Assembly: GCA_946965045.2 (NCBI GenBank)
Contig: OX337229.1
Location: 6,076,001-6,140,000, forward strand
Direction: 5' to 3'
DNA: 64,000 nucleotides
Source of the DNA: Epithemia pelagica
Taxonomy: Eukaryota > Bacillariophyta > Bacillariophyceae > Surirellales > Surirellaceae
A model generated the notes under the pieces. It did not search any database. It saw only the letters and a program-made list of their open reading frames with translations, and had not been told where the DNA came from. Position 1 is the stretch's first letter. The number at the start of each line of letters is the position of its first letter. Positions 44,073 through 55,173 of this stretch are shown here, one piece after another. Both the position numbers and the translations under genes were made by a program.

Positions 44073-45329
44073 TTACTCGGCTTCTTCGGCCGATTCCTGG
44101 TCCTCGTCGGGGGCATCACCGCCCACAGTCGATGACGACGAGGAAAGCGCGGAAGGATAGATGCGATCCCACAATTCATTGAGCATGTGTATGGCGGCAC
44201 TATTGTTGGAGACCCAGACCAAAAATTTGGCCGCCTGGGTCGGTGACAAGACATTGCGCACATTGTTGAATTCGGTTTCCAAATCTTCTCCTGTTTGCGC
44301 CAAGCGTTCCCGCAACTCCTTCACGACTCCCAGGGCCTGTTCAAAACAGGCATCCATTTCCTTGGCCACAAAGCGACTATCTTTGAGGGCGGCGGCTTGT
44401 TCCGGTGTCACATTCAGGCGATTGACCAAGGTTTGAAAGAGCACTTTGGGTTCCAAATTGGGATTGGGAGTCGTGGCTTCCTCCATGTCCGGTGTGGTGT
44501 TGTCAGTAGCACTTGCACGACTGGGGCGTGCTTCCATCATGGCATCCGGTGCAGCGGTTGTCGTTGTTGTCGTCGTCGTACTAGTACTACTACTCGATTC
44601 CGAGGCATGTTGCGATCCACCTTGAATGGCTCGCATGACAACCGAAGTGGTTTGCGTGGGCATGAGTAGCCGTTCGACATTGCGCAAATGAAATTCAATG
44701 GCCGATCGTCGATCGCGTCCATAATCGGCATACTTTTCCTTGAAGGATTCGAGGGCGGCATAAATTTCCGCTTCCGAGGCTCCTGATTTTAACAGGGCAT
44801 CAATTTCTTCCGTCAATTTGGTTTGATCCTTTTCCATGGATTCTTCTGCCTCTTGTCCAATTTGCAATTGGAGACGGAGTCGTAAATTTTCGCCTTCCAA
44901 GACATTGATTTCGCGTTGCAAGTTTTCCGTCGCTTCGCGTTTCCGACGACGGCATTCGCGGGCCGACACACGATTTTTGGCCAATCGACGCAACTTTTTT
45001 TCCGACAATTGATTGCCATCCTTGTCGGTGGTCGTATGGGGTCGTTTGGCGTTGTTGTTGGTGGTTGTAGTCGTAGCAACCGGAGCCGCATCGGGACGTT
45101 CGGGAGAGGCTTCTTCCGACGCTGGATGAAGGGACAATCCCACGGAATGTGAGGTCGCTGCATGGTGTTGTTGCTGGGGTTGTGGTGGTTGCTGCTGCTG
45201 CGGATGGGGCACGGCGGTATGCGACATGATTTCAGCATGATGATGATGATGACTGGTACTCCCTGAAGTGGGTCCTTTCAGTGGATTGGCGACAGGAATT
45301 GCTTTGTTTCCCTCCACGACATCTGCCAT
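44073..45329 (-). CDS. bZIP transcription factor
   Basis: Nuclear DNA-binding protein of 418 residues from ATG 45329; the frame is open about 370 bases further upstream but reads as a 5' UTR without a domain. The first 90 residues are Gln/His/Ser/Thr-rich. The basic region KLRRLAKNRVSARECRRRKR (about 110-130) has the N-x7-R core (NRVSARECR) and is followed by a leucine zipper (LQREINVLEGENLRLRLQL). After a second helical part (AEIYAALESFKEKYADYGRDRRSA) come a Ser/Thr-rich linker and a conserved helical C-terminus (FQTLVNRLNVTPEQAAALKDS to VWVSNNSAAIHMLNELWDRIYP). No LOV/PAS domain is present, so it is not an aureochrome. Target genes cannot be told from sequence. It is divergent from the gene at 45899. 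Confidence 0.92.
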   Translation of the reverse strand: MADVVEGNKAIPVANPLKGPTSGSTSHHHHHAEIMSHTAVPHPQQQQPPQPQQQHHAATSHSVGLSLHPASEEASPERPDAAPVATTTTTNNNAKRPHTTTDKDGNQLSEKKLRRLAKNRVSARECRRRKREATENLQREINVLEGENLRLRLQLQIGQEAEESMEKDQTKLTEEIDALLKSGASEAEIYAALESFKEKYADYGRDRRSAIEFHLRNVERLLMPTQTTSVVMRAIQGGSQHASESSSSTSTTTTTTTTAAPDAMMEARPSRASATDNTTPDMEEATTPNPNLEPKVLFQTLVNRLNVTPEQAAALKDSRFVAKEMDACFEQALGVVKELRERLAQTGEDLETEFNNVRNVLSPTQAAKFLVWVSNNSAAIHMLNELWDRIYPSALSSSSSTVGGDAPDEDQESAEEAE

Positions 45330-45898
45330 GATGATGATGATGATTCGTTTTGCAATTCGAATAACGTTGGTGTCGTTCTCTCCTCTCTTTCTCTCTATTA
45401 AAATAGAATGGATGGGTTCTTTCTTTCCTTTGTGGCATACAATCGAACATCGAGCTCCGCCATGCAGATTTGGGGGCGTCAACCTCGCTTTTATATACTC
45501 TTTCTGAAATCGTACGAAGTGAGAAATGTGAACAAGGGGAAAATGGGGGGGCACCAAAAGGGCAAGAGAGAGGGGGAGGAGGAGGGTCAGTGGGTGTGAC
45601 ACTGCGCGCGCGTGAGCCGTTCTCCACACAAAATCGTGAGAGAAAAGAGAGAGAAAGAGGAAAGCGCAACCGAGAGCGAAGAGAATCGAGAGCAGCAACA
45701 CGAGGCGTGAAGGAGGACGACGAGAGATTCATGGCTGCAGTATAGTGGTGTGGTTTTGGAAAAACTCAAGCACTGTGAATGTGAATCAAGGCTGGTCGAT
45801 CCATGCTACAATACCATAAGAGTTGTGGGTGATTGATTCTTGATTCCGAACCACGAGGACAAGTTCCATCGTCAAAGAACAACAACAACAACAACAAC
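45330..45898. other. Divergent intergenic region, purine-rich
   Basis: About 570 bases with a marked GA-rich stretch (45520-45690) on the plus strand. It presumably contains the 5' UTRs and promoters of the bZIP gene and the next gene. No gene is seen. Confidence 0.5.
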
Positions 45899-46591
45899 AT
45901 GTCGTCGTCGTCGTCGTCGTCCGCACCACAACCAGCAGTACCAACGAATGCCACTCCACAAGAACAGCAAGAACAACAAGAACCACATCAACTACTCGAA
46001 TTGCCGACGGAATCGGTTCGATTTGCCGAATTGCAAGCCCTTGTTCGCAGTGCCTTGCACTCGTCGCGGAATCAACTGGTCAGTGCGACGTTGGTCGATC
46101 AAGTCTATGGAACGGACGATGCGGCCATGTTTGGAGGACCCGACGTCTTACATCAAGTGTTGGAATCCATGTTGGATCGGATTCACGATGGTGTGACGGA
46201 ATCCATGGCTCAATTCGTCGTCGAGCAACGGATCGAGCCGCACTTGTTGCACTTGGAAACGGCATTGGCCTGGGTAGCCCAACGACAAGCCTGGCAACAG
46301 CATGACGAACATGTTCATCAACACGAAACGCGTACGGCAGCCGCCGTTGCCAAGGACAAGGGTGGCTTGGAAACCGTCCAACAAGTGGTTCTGGCGCGAA
46401 CGCTCCAGGAATTGCACACGCAACGCGAACAGCTCGAAACACAATTGCAACATGTTCAAACGCAACTCGAGACGGTCCAAGAGCAACACGACGAGGCGAC
46501 CGTGCAGCACGAACGATTGTCGCAGGCATTGACCCAAACGACGAACGAATTGGAAAAATCCGCCAATGTGGGATCCATGATGCAGTCCTAA
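45899..46591 (+). CDS. Coiled-coil protein of unknown function
   Basis: Single exon, 230 residues from ATG 45899, which follows a CAA repeat. A Ser run and Gln-rich leader (1-40) precede a helical domain (RFAELQALVRSALHSSRNQL, then VDQVYGTDDAAMFGGPDVLHQ, then RIHDGVTESMAQFVVEQRIE) and a long Gln/Glu/His-rich coiled coil from about 155 to 225 (LARTLQELHTQREQLETQ and on). A small head followed by a coiled coil loosely resembles Nnf1/PMF1-type kinetochore subunits, but I see no diagnostic motif, so this is only a suggestion. No signal peptide or membrane segment is visible. Confidence 0.7.
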   Translation: MSSSSSSSAPQPAVPTNATPQEQQEQQEPHQLLELPTESVRFAELQALVRSALHSSRNQLVSATLVDQVYGTDDAAMFGGPDVLHQVLESMLDRIHDGVTESMAQFVVEQRIEPHLLHLETALAWVAQRQAWQQHDEHVHQHETRTAAAVAKDKGGLETVQQVVLARTLQELHTQREQLETQLQHVQTQLETVQEQHDEATVQHERLSQALTQTTNELEKSANVGSMMQS

Positions 46592-46958
46592 TCCTACTCT
46601 ATTACTACTTGTTCTAGAGAGAGAGAGAGAAGTACGGACTGGATGTGTAGGATTCATTTGTATTCTTTAGCTTTTCATTTCGTTAGCTTCTATGGTTCGT
46701 TTGAGAGTTTCATACACACATCCTACAGGACAGTAGATGGAGTGCCTCTCATAATGCAGCGAGCATCTCAATTCTCTCTGGTCCGCTTTCCCGCGCTTCC
46801 AGAGCATGGCCTGGCGCTGCAAAGAGCGAGCGTGCCATGCATTTCATGGCGCGAGCAGCAGGTCTCGCGCGCCACACAACCTCTCTTGATTATATGCATA
46901 TTTCGTTCCACCCCACAACATCATCATCACTCGTTGGACTACGGATTCTACGACGACC
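46592..46958. other. Intergenic upstream of RAD5-like gene
   Basis: About 370 bases: a GA run after the upstream stop (46617-46630) and otherwise unremarkable sequence up to the RAD5-like ATG. Confidence 0.5.
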
Positions 46959-48903
46959 ATGGGACGACGCTCTTCTCGAGGGGTATTTGCCACCACCACC
47001 CACCAGTTTCAGGATGATCCCGAGTCGGACCAAGACAATGACGATGAAGAATGGACCAGCCGTCGTGCATCATCATCATCATCATCCTCCCATCGAGCTC
47101 AAGCACCAACACAACGCCCACAACCACAACGACCACAATTGAATACGGCAGAACAATTGTCGCGGTTGCGAGCCTTGGGATTGACGCAGTATACCGAATC
47201 GGATTTGATGCAGTGTCTCAAAGACTGCGACTTTAATCTCGATCGAGCGGCCGAACGTCTCTTGTTGGGACAATTTGTCAGCCGCAAAACCATTCAGTAT
47301 CGCAGCCGGCCCAAGCATCATCATCACAAGAGCATTCCTCCTGCTCCGGCTCCTCGATCCAGCAGCGGCAACAACAGCAACACTCCTCGTGATTCTGGTC
47401 CGGATGTCAAGGCACCACCACCCTCATCATCGTCGTCGTCATCGTCGTCATTCATTCCTCGTACCGCTTCCAAGGCAGCACGACGAAAAGCACCACCACC
47501 GACCGTTACACCTCCCACGAACAGCAGTTGTAGTAGTGCTAGTAGTGCTGGCAGCAGCAGCAGGACGGCCCATCCCTCTCCCCTTCGAACAGAGTCTTGT
47601 TCTACCCACACAACACGGCTGGTCCACAACCCCGCAAAGGGACGCTGGTTATTGTGTCATCGTGTCTTGCCCGATGCCATTTGTCAGACTCGCAATGGAT
47701 CTCTTACCCATGAAGAATCCTTGACCGTGACACCCCTGTTTTCCGCGGGACGACAACACCCCATTGTCCATGTGCGGGGCCAACATATGGAAGGACGCTT
47801 GCCGGACAAGCTGGCACGCCTCTTGGCACCCCTCTTAATGCCGCAGGGCCGCCACCCAAACCACAAGAAGGAACCAGCAGCCCACCAACAACAACAACAA
47901 CCCTATATTCGGGTCGATTGTCAGGCCTACCTGGACGAACAAGGCTTGCAAATGGGCGAACATGTCCCCGTGGCCTTGACTGTCTGGTTGATGGATCCGC
48001 AACGGCTCTTTGCCTTGTTTGAAAATGACAATGACGACAAGAGCAGTGGCTTGTCCTCCCAGGCCCTGTCGCGAGACTTGTTGCGACAGCGACACGGCAA
48101 ATCGCCACCCTGGTATAATTCGTCGTTGTCCCATCCTCCACTCCGGGCGGCCGCCTTTGCCTTGTTGCAATGGGCTCAGTACGGAGAAGACTATACCTCC
48201 ATGGCGCAAGCAGCAGCTGCCGCACCACAAGGCAACAGTACCCAAACTAACCACAACGACCCTCGGGGGGACGATCATGCCGTGGTCGAACTCGAGGAAC
48301 AGGATTTTGAAACCGAAGAAGAAGCACACGCACAAGAAGAAGAAGAAGAAGAAGAGACACGGAAGGACCAGCCGCACGTTGTACCGCCGGAACAGGCCGA
48401 TTGGGCTCGATCCTTGCCCCAAGCCGACAATCCTCCCGGATTCACGGACGGCATGGAACTGCGACCCTATCAAAAACAAGCCTTGTATTGGATGCGACGT
48501 CGCGAAGTCCATGGGACATCCCGCGAGCAACTGCAAGAGGAACTCCATCTCTTGCAAGAATTGGCCCAGGAACAAGAACAAGGACCACCGCAACTGGATG
48601 CGTGGACCGCGAACGACAACGACGACGACAAGACCGGAATTCACTGCGAGTGTGGACCCGTCCTCGTGTCGGCCGCGGCGCAACAACAGAGTACGACTCT
48701 GGAGGGCGACTGCAATCCGCTCGTCCATCCCTTGTGGAAGACTCGCTATCTCGCGTCGCCCGACCGAACGCACGCGGTTTCGTTTTACGTTCAGGAGTTG
48801 CTGGGACTGGCACGCCGTACTCCACCCGCTCCACCCACACCCTGTTCGGGAGGCATTCTCGCCGATGGTACGTACGAATCGTAGTCACGTGTGGAATCCA
48901 CCA

Positions 48904-48942
<39 letters not shown>

Positions 48943-49162
48943 GGGAGACAATCTCTCTCATTCTCTGGAAATGACACCAAGAACCACATGTTGTGTGTCT
49001 CACCCCAATGAGTTGCTCGTGTATTGATTTTTGTTTGGTTGTTTGTTTGTTGAACTGGAACACAGACATGGGCTTGGGGAAAACGGTCATGTTACTGGTA
49101 CGTGACTCACCACTGTTTCTGTGGTATTACAGTTGTTGACACCCACTCTCTCTCTCTCTCAC

Positions 49163-49193
<31 letters not shown>

Positions 49194-51676
49194 GCTCCTT
49201 GTGGATCCCAATCGTATTATACTTGAATAGGGTCTGGTGTTGCAGCAAAAGGCCGACGATGCGGCCCGAAACGACAAGGACGACGACCCACCGACGAGTA
49301 CCACTACCACTACCTTGGTGGTGGCCAAGTTATCCCTCTTGCCCCAATGGGAAGACGAGATTCGTACCAAAACCAACTTGACCTATCGCATCTATTACGG
49401 TAGTAGCAAGGACCCGTATTCCCCAGAGGAATTGGAAGGCGTCGATGTGGTCTTGACCACCTATGGGACCATTCAAGGAGAAGCAAGCCAGGCCACCAAA
49501 AACAAGAACAAGACCAAGCGAGAGGCCGTCTTGTCGTCCATGGCGTGGCGTCGCGTCATTTTGGACGAAGCGCATTGCATCCGGTACGTGGGTCCAGCTA
49601 TTTATATTGTTGTGTTATGTGTACGGAACCAAGACTATTGTGATGATCCACAGGAGATAATGACGACCGTTCTCTCACGACCATTCTGTCTTGTTGTTGT
49701 TGTTGTTGGTTTTCGTACTTGTTTCGTTAGAAATCAACAAACACTAGCGTCCAAAGTGTGTTGCAATCTCACGGCCCAGCACCGTTGGTGTGTCTCGGGG
49801 ACCATTGTAAGTTGGATGTGTGTGTGTCATTGGTCGCTGTTTCTTCGAGATTCCAGACTCTGATGCGTTTTCTTGTTTGTGTTGTGTTGTTTCTGGATAG
49901 ATTCAAAATTCGGTGGCCGATGTGTACGGGATTCTCAAATTTTTGCATCACGAGCCTTGGTCGATACCGTCCTTTTGGCAAAAGGCCATTGCCAAACCCT
50001 TGACGACCAGCGCCACGGGAGGAGCCGATCTCACGGAACAAGAACGGACCGAGGCGTTTAATCTCGTCTTGGGACGACTACGTCGTGTCCTGGCACCCCT
50101 CATGCTCCGACGGACCAAGGATTCCTTGACCAAGGATGGACAGCCCATTCTCTCGTTGCCACCGATTGAAACCAAGGTGATTTCGGTCGAGCTCTCCCAG
50201 CCCGAACGTGACTTTTATAATGCCCTTCGGGCCCGATCGGTGGAACTCTTTGATGGCTTTGTCGGTCGAGGGGAAGCGGCCAAATCCTACTTTAAAATCT
50301 TGTGTTTGATTGCTCGGTTGCGTCAAGCCTGTGATCACATCTCCTTGACGGTACGGTCGCGGTTGGAGGACGACGACGCGACACTCGCGGCATCCTCACA
50401 AGACGAACCGCACGATACGGAACTGGTAGTAGCCACTAGCGGAGCTCCTTCCACTCCACAACAGCAACAAGAGGAAAGTACGGTGCTGGGAACCAACTTT
50501 TTGACCGAGTTGTACGACAAAATCTTTACCAGTCCCACCCCTTCCAGCACCAAGCGCAAACACCCACAAGACGACGACGACAACAACAACAACTCCCAGG
50601 AACCCCACAAGCGTGCCCGACAGCTGTCCTATGCCTCTAGTGTGGCCAATACATTGTCCACGGCCATTGCCAAAAACTTGACCCATGTCGAAGAGGAATG
50701 TCCCATTTGCCTCGAACATCCGCGCATCGAAGATGCCGTCTTGACTCCCTGTGCGCACATTTTTTGCCAAGCCTGTCTCGTGGGCGTCTTGAAAGGACAG
50801 TCTGCCACACGGTCCAGTGGATCGAAAACGAAATCAGTGTCGTCCTTTCACATTCCCAATGGCCCTTGCCCGCTCTGCAACAGTGCCATGGAATCGAACA
50901 AGATTATTGCCATGACCAAATTGGACACGGGCGAGTACACAACACACTTTTTGACGACACCACCGTCTACTATTACTACGACTCCGAAACCTTGCAAGTC
51001 CTTGGCTCGAACCTCGACACTGATGGATCGGAACCACCACACCGGAGCATCCGCCAAGCTCGTGTTGAAAGCTTCGATGGAAGGCACGAGCGATTCGTCC
51101 AAACTGGCCGCCATTGTGAAGGAATTGCATGCCGTGTGGACGATGGATCCCCGGTCCAAAATTATTGTCTTTTCGCAATTTTTGGGCTTTTTGGATTTGT
51201 TGCAAGTTCGATTCCAAAAGGAGGGCATTCCCTTTTTTCGATTGGATGGCAAACTGTCTCTCCACAAACGCATGAAGGTGCTCGAAACCTTTCGATCTTC
51301 CTCGACTGCTTCGAGTTCGAACAGCAGCAGCAACAACAGCAAGAATACTATTGGAACCGTCTTGCTCATGTCCATGGCGGCCGGTGCCGAAGGCTTGAAT
51401 TTGGTGGCGGCCTCGTCCGTCTTTTTGGTGGATCCCTGGTGGAATGGTGCCCGACAAGACCAATGCATTCACCGTATTCATCGCATTGGTCAAACGGCCG
51501 CCGTGGTGCGCGTCCGTCAATTCATTGTCCGGGACAGTGTCGAAGAACGCATGATGGAACTGCAACGACGCAAACAAACCGTGGCGCACGAATTGTATCA
51601 AGATGTCAGACAGGCTGGACCCGATGCCCAAAGTTTGCGATTGAGTCTGGAAGATTTCAAACTCATTTTTCAATAA
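46959..51676 (+). CDS. RAD5/HLTF-like SNF2 helicase and RING ubiquitin ligase
   Basis: DNA-damage tolerance factor: in yeast Rad5 polyubiquitinates PCNA and remodels stalled forks. Five exons (46959-48867, 49066-49097, 49231-49583, 49731-49806, 49901-51676), phases consistent, 1381 residues. In order: UBA-like domain (AEQLSRLRALGLTQYTESDL, about 67-110); HIRAN-like segment (IVHVRGQHMEGRLPDKLARLL); SNF2 helicase with ADDMGLGKT (Walker A, formed across exons 1 and 2) and ILDEAHCIR; the RING finger CPICLEHPRIEDAVLTPCAHIFC...CPLC (about 1055-1120) inserted between helicase lobes, as in Rad5/Rad16; then helicase-C with SMAAGAEGLNL, DPWWNGARQDQ and RIHRIGQ. The UBA- and HIRAN-like parts favour RAD5 over RAD16. 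The usual GTPIQN is GTIIQN as spliced. Gln/Asn/Ser runs are scattered throughout. Confidence 0.9.
48905..48940 (+). repeat. (GTT)12 microsatellite in RAD5-like intron 1
   Basis: Twelve perfect GTT units lie in the first intron (48868-49065). A second run, (TTG)10 at 49163-49192, lies in intron 2. Both are in introns flanking the 32-base second exon. Confidence 0.95.
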
Positions 51677-51718
51677 CACACAAGGAAGGAAAAAAGGAAT
51701 AGAAGCACACACGGGGAT

Positions 51719-51748
51719 GATACTACTACTACTACTACTACTACTACG
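51719..51748. repeat. (TAC)9-10 microsatellite
   Basis: A TAC run between the convergent 3' ends of the RAD5-like gene and the plastid membrane protein gene. Confidence 0.9.
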
Positions 51749-51832
51749 ATAGAATGATTTGGTTATAGGACAGCACCCACGTCCAAAATTGCACTCTAGC
51801 TTTACCATTCGGATTCTTCTTGTCGTCGTCGC

Positions 51833-52477
51833 TTACTGCTCGTATTGTGCGAAATTGTCCGAGGGTGGCATGGGTAGGATTTGGGGGAGGGGAATTGAGG
51901 GCAGGGTCAAAAAGCCATCGACAATCAAGTTTTGACCAAACGAAAAGAATCCGGCCACGGCCACCAACAATCCGACACTGGCCACTTCCTTGGGTACCAA
52001 GGTTTCATACGGTGGCGCGAGCAATCGCAAGACGTACGAGGCTGCCAATCCCAAACTGGCCGCCGTGGCAATCCACAATCCCGTCGCGGTCGAGGCGGCA
52101 TCGCCACTGGTAATCATGGGACCGGACACGGCAACCAAGATGAGGGCGGCAATGGTGGGGCCCATCAAGACCTTGATGTTGGCCAAACTCGGTTCTTGCA
52201 CAAAGGAATACAAGCCTTCCCCAAAGGCTACCACGGCCAAGCCATAATTTTCTTGGCCGGCCACCAAGGCAATCACATCCAAATCTTGAGCCTGCAATTG
52301 TGTGGGAGTAGAAGTACGAACGACGACTGAGGCCGTGGGTGTTGTTGGTACTCTGTGCAGGGTACGAATGGGACGGGCAGGTCCTCCAGGAGCTGTGGTG
52401 AAGGCATCCGTGACCAAGGCGAATGCCACCAAGGCAAATGCCAGCAGCAGCAGTGCAACGGCTGAACCAGAACGCAT
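51833..52477 (-). CDS. Plastid-targeted membrane protein, function unknown
   Basis: Single exon, 214 residues from ATG 52477; the open frame extends upstream to 52594 but the ATG at 52477 begins a clear signal peptide (MRSGSAVALLLLAFALVAFA). It is followed by VTDA-FTTAP, the Phe-led plastid transit start of diatom precursors (ASAFAP-like). The mature part (from about 60) starts QLQAQDLDVIALVAGQENYG and has about four hydrophobic segments (VLMGPTIAALILVAVSGPMI; LWIATAASLGLAASYVLRLL; VASVGLLVAVAGFFSFGQNL). I recognise no named family; a plastid (thylakoid or envelope) location is inferred from the leader. The C-terminus is polar (MPPSDNFAQYEQ). Confidence 0.8.
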   Translation of the reverse strand: MRSGSAVALLLLAFALVAFALVTDAFTTAPGGPARPIRTLHRVPTTPTASVVVRTSTPTQLQAQDLDVIALVAGQENYGLAVVAFGEGLYSFVQEPSLANIKVLMGPTIAALILVAVSGPMITSGDAASTATGLWIATAASLGLAASYVLRLLAPPYETLVPKEVASVGLLVAVAGFFSFGQNLIVDGFLTLPSIPLPQILPMPPSDNFAQYEQ

Positions 52478-53259
52478 CGTCTCCTTTTTTCCGTTTGTGA
52501 AAATGATTGTCTCTATTATAGCGTAGATATAGTGGTCGAGGCAACAACAAGGGTTCCTGTCGTCGAAATGGAGAGCAAAGAGGTACTTATTCAACTCTTC
52601 ATTGTGGAGAAATCTTTGGAGAGAAATATAATTGTGACGATGGTTTGAGAGATGACGTCAGACAGGGGCGATTCGTGACTGGAGCTTCAGTCCCCCCCAA
52701 TGTCGGGCCAGTCACGAATGTATGTCAGATGTCAGATCGTGCGACTCTTTGTAGTTTTGGACAACTGCACGACCCTGCCGGTCACGCTCGCGCTCGCTGT
52801 CTCTCACACTTTTTCTTCCTCTCTCGCTCCCCGTTTTCCTCCTCGCCAAATTTCAGGCACGACCCCAAGAAGAAAAAGACATCCGAGACACAAAACAAAA
52901 GCGCCCTGCAAGCACCTCCACGACGAACGAAAAGTCTTCACATCTCTCTCTTGATTGCGAGAACGTTCCAAGCTGGAACAACTGGAATCACGAACCAAAC
53001 AATTGACAACAACGAATCTCGTTCCTATCGATCCGTTGGGTCCATTCAAGATCTTTTTACGACCAGAAGTTGCCCGTTATTGCGCGATTGGGACAGGACC
53101 GAACGCAATATCCTATCATCATTACGATCACCATCATCATCCCCCATCTCTATCGCTCTTGTGAGTGAGAACGAGACGGAACCCCGCAACAAGCTAGTTT
53201 CGTCCAACAACGCGTCTTGACATTCTCAACCGTACAATCACATTCTCTAGAGAATCACC
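52478..53259. other. Divergent intergenic region
   Basis: About 780 bases between the plastid membrane protein and the arrestin-fold gene. An open frame at 52645-53220 has no ATG at its start and low-complexity content, so it is not called; the sequence is probably promoter and 5' UTR. Confidence 0.5.
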
Positions 53260-55173
53260 ATGGGAAATTCGGAGAGCGTCTCGATTGAGATTCAAGTGGA
53301 TTGGCCCAACGATGCCTGTGGTAAGTCACTCTTTCGAACCTCTGCTTGTGTGTGGATCGATTGCCGTGTGTACACACATTCTCCTCATTCATTGATTCAT
53401 TCATGCATCTGGTCCATCTCTCTTGTTTTGTTTCCTATTTCTATATCTATAGTCATTCAGGCCGGCAAACGGTTGCAAGGCCAAGTGGTGGTGACGGTCC
53501 ACCAGGCCGTGACGGATGGATCGCCCGTCAAATTGATTTTGTCGGGCAAGGAAAAGGTGGGACTCAAACTCCGCCGTCGCGATCACAGCATGGTACCGAC
53601 GCAAGCGGAACGACGATTCTTTTCCGTCAGTTTGCCCTTGGCCTTTCAAGAACCACAACGGCAACGACGCATCCAACCAGGTGTCTACAAGTTGCCCTTT
53701 TCCATCAAATTGCCCTCCTCTTTGCCCTCGTCCGATGCCCATCCCAATGCGCACAAAAAGAATAAAGTCGGTTATGCCATTCAATATCGCATGACGGCCA
53801 AAATGGGAAAATTGTACAAGGAATTGTACTTTGACGTCCAATCGTCGCCACTGAGACCGGAAAAGATTCCCTGTCTCATTCAACCCACACAACATCGCAT
53901 TCATTCCATGGGTCTCAGTGAAGAAGGACAAGTCATTCTTGGTGCCTTGGTGCGGAATTCCACCATTGGTCGGGGCAAAAACGTGGAACTTGTCTTGGCG
54001 TGTCGCAACGAATCGGCCGTCCATATCCGGTGTGTGGAAATTCAAGTGGTGGAATTTTTGCGATGGACCCTCGGTCCCCAAACGGAAACCATGGATGTTT
54101 CCAAGGTTCTCAAAACCATCAAAAGTGTCGAATTGCCCTCTTCCTGCAAGGCCCAGTCGCGTCACGAGATTGGCCGAACGTCGACGGGGACCTTGTTTCG
54201 CGAAATTCATGACGAATTGCGGTCCCGTCGGGATCCCATTTTGATTCGCATTCCCGACACGGCCCGAGATACCTACAAGGGTCGGTTGGTCAGTGTGTGG
54301 CATTGTCTCAAAATTACCTTTCACACCCGGTCCCTCTGCAACAATGCCACGGCCGTCGTGCCCATTCATATTGGAACACCGCCCCCGAAACGGTCTCAAA
54401 AACAACCGTCACAACAACAGCAACAACCACAACATCCCGAAGCTCATCCCTTGAGCAATAGTGCTACACTGGTACCCATTTTGGCACCGGGAACTCTTTC
54501 GGCCGTACCAGAGGATGCCGAAGACACACCCCAAGAAAATATGGATCCCAACAATCCAAACAACAACACCAATGGCGAATTTCCATTCATGGTGAATCCC
54601 GACGATTTGATTATATTGGGATCGGCCTCGATTCAACGTCGGACCGATCCGGATGCGGCCAGTGTCGTGACGGCGCCACCGGAAACGTCGGCCGCTCCCA
54701 TTCCCATTTCCGTACCGTCCTTGTTGGCCCGCATGGAGCATGCCGTGAATGAATACGATTTGATTCAAGGCTATTTGCGCGATCGCACCTGGCTCCGTCG
54801 CGTCTTTCAACGATTCAAGCCGCAGGAATACGGTCAAGTCGTGTCGCACGTCAAGGTCGAAGTCGATCAAACCCGAGTGGCCGTTTTGATGGCCCCCCAT
54901 GTCCAGGGCGGCACGGGCTTGACCTGTGAGTTTGCCGCCGCCGCGGTCAAACAATGTGCCGCCTCGTATCGATCCGTCACGACCAAACGACTCTTGCCCC
55001 TCTGTGTCGATCTCCCCCAAAATCATCATTTGATTCTCAAGGAATTGAATGAATGGGAACGCATTGCCACGAGCAATGAATTTGAAGAGGCCCTGCAACA
55101 ACAACCATCACAACAAACAGAATCAGCACAAAAACCACCCGCAGTACAACCACCGGTTGTACCCGTTGGGTAG
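53260..55173 (+). CDS. Arrestin-fold domain protein
   Basis: Two exons, 53260-53320 and 53453-55173, with a 132-base GTAAGT..TAG intron; 593 residues. Splicing restores the N-terminal strand DWPNDACVIQAGKRLQGQVVV, typical of an arrestin N-lobe (a strand, then xAGxxLxGxV). The region reading VYKLPFSIKLPSSLPSS and VGYAIQYRMTAKM resembles the PGxYxFPFxFxLPxxLPxS and Y-x-hydrophobic strands of arrestin-related trafficking adaptors; HIRCVEIQVVEFLRW and KGRLVSVWHCLKITFHT resemble the C-lobe. A Gln/Asn/Pro linker (about 385-440) is followed by a less familiar helical C-terminus (MEHAVNEYDLIQGYLRDRTW and on). Such proteins usually scaffold membrane protein sorting. The N-terminal MGNSES is a candidate N-myristoylation site, which would suit membrane association. 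Confidence 0.75.
   Translation: MGNSESVSIEIQVDWPNDACGKSLFRTSACVWIDCRVYTHSPHSLIHSCIWSISLVLFPISISIVIQAGKRLQGQVVVTVHQAVTDGSPVKLILSGKEKVGLKLRRRDHSMVPTQAERRFFSVSLPLAFQEPQRQRRIQPGVYKLPFSIKLPSSLPSSDAHPNAHKKNKVGYAIQYRMTAKMGKLYKELYFDVQSSPLRPEKIPCLIQPTQHRIHSMGLSEEGQVILGALVRNSTIGRGKNVELVLACRNESAVHIRCVEIQVVEFLRWTLGPQTETMDVSKVLKTIKSVELPSSCKAQSRHEIGRTSTGTLFREIHDELRSRRDPILIRIPDTARDTYKGRLVSVWHCLKITFHTRSLCNNATAVVPIHIGTPPPKRSQKQPSQQQQQPQHPEAHPLSNSATLVPILAPGTLSAVPEDAEDTPQENMDPNNPNNNTNGEFPFMVNPDDLIILGSASIQRRTDPDAASVVTAPPETSAAPIPISVPSLLARMEHAVNEYDLIQGYLRDRTWLRRVFQRFKPQEYGQVVSHVKVEVDQTRVAVLMAPHVQGGTGLTCEFAAAAVKQCAASYRSVTTKRLLPLCVDLPQNHHLILKELNEWERIATSNEFEEALQQQPSQQTESAQKPPAVQPPVVPVG

Noticed and set aside
44073-45701. 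Aureochrome or membrane-tethered bZIP using the extended 542-codon frame
   Set aside because: No LOV/PAS domain, and the upstream 124 codons lack an ATG and read as purine/pyrimidine-biased 5' UTR.
47835-48773. 312-codon minus frame within the RAD5-like gene
   Set aside because: Antisense to a conserved SNF2 N-terminal exon; composition follows the sense codons.
52645-53220. 191-codon frame before the arrestin-fold gene
   Set aside because: No ATG at its start, low-complexity Ser/Lys content, no domain; better read as 5' UTR.
53401-54405. 334-codon minus frame opposite the arrestin-fold gene
   Set aside because: Shadow of the sense exon with Gly/Gln/His bias typical of antisense reading.
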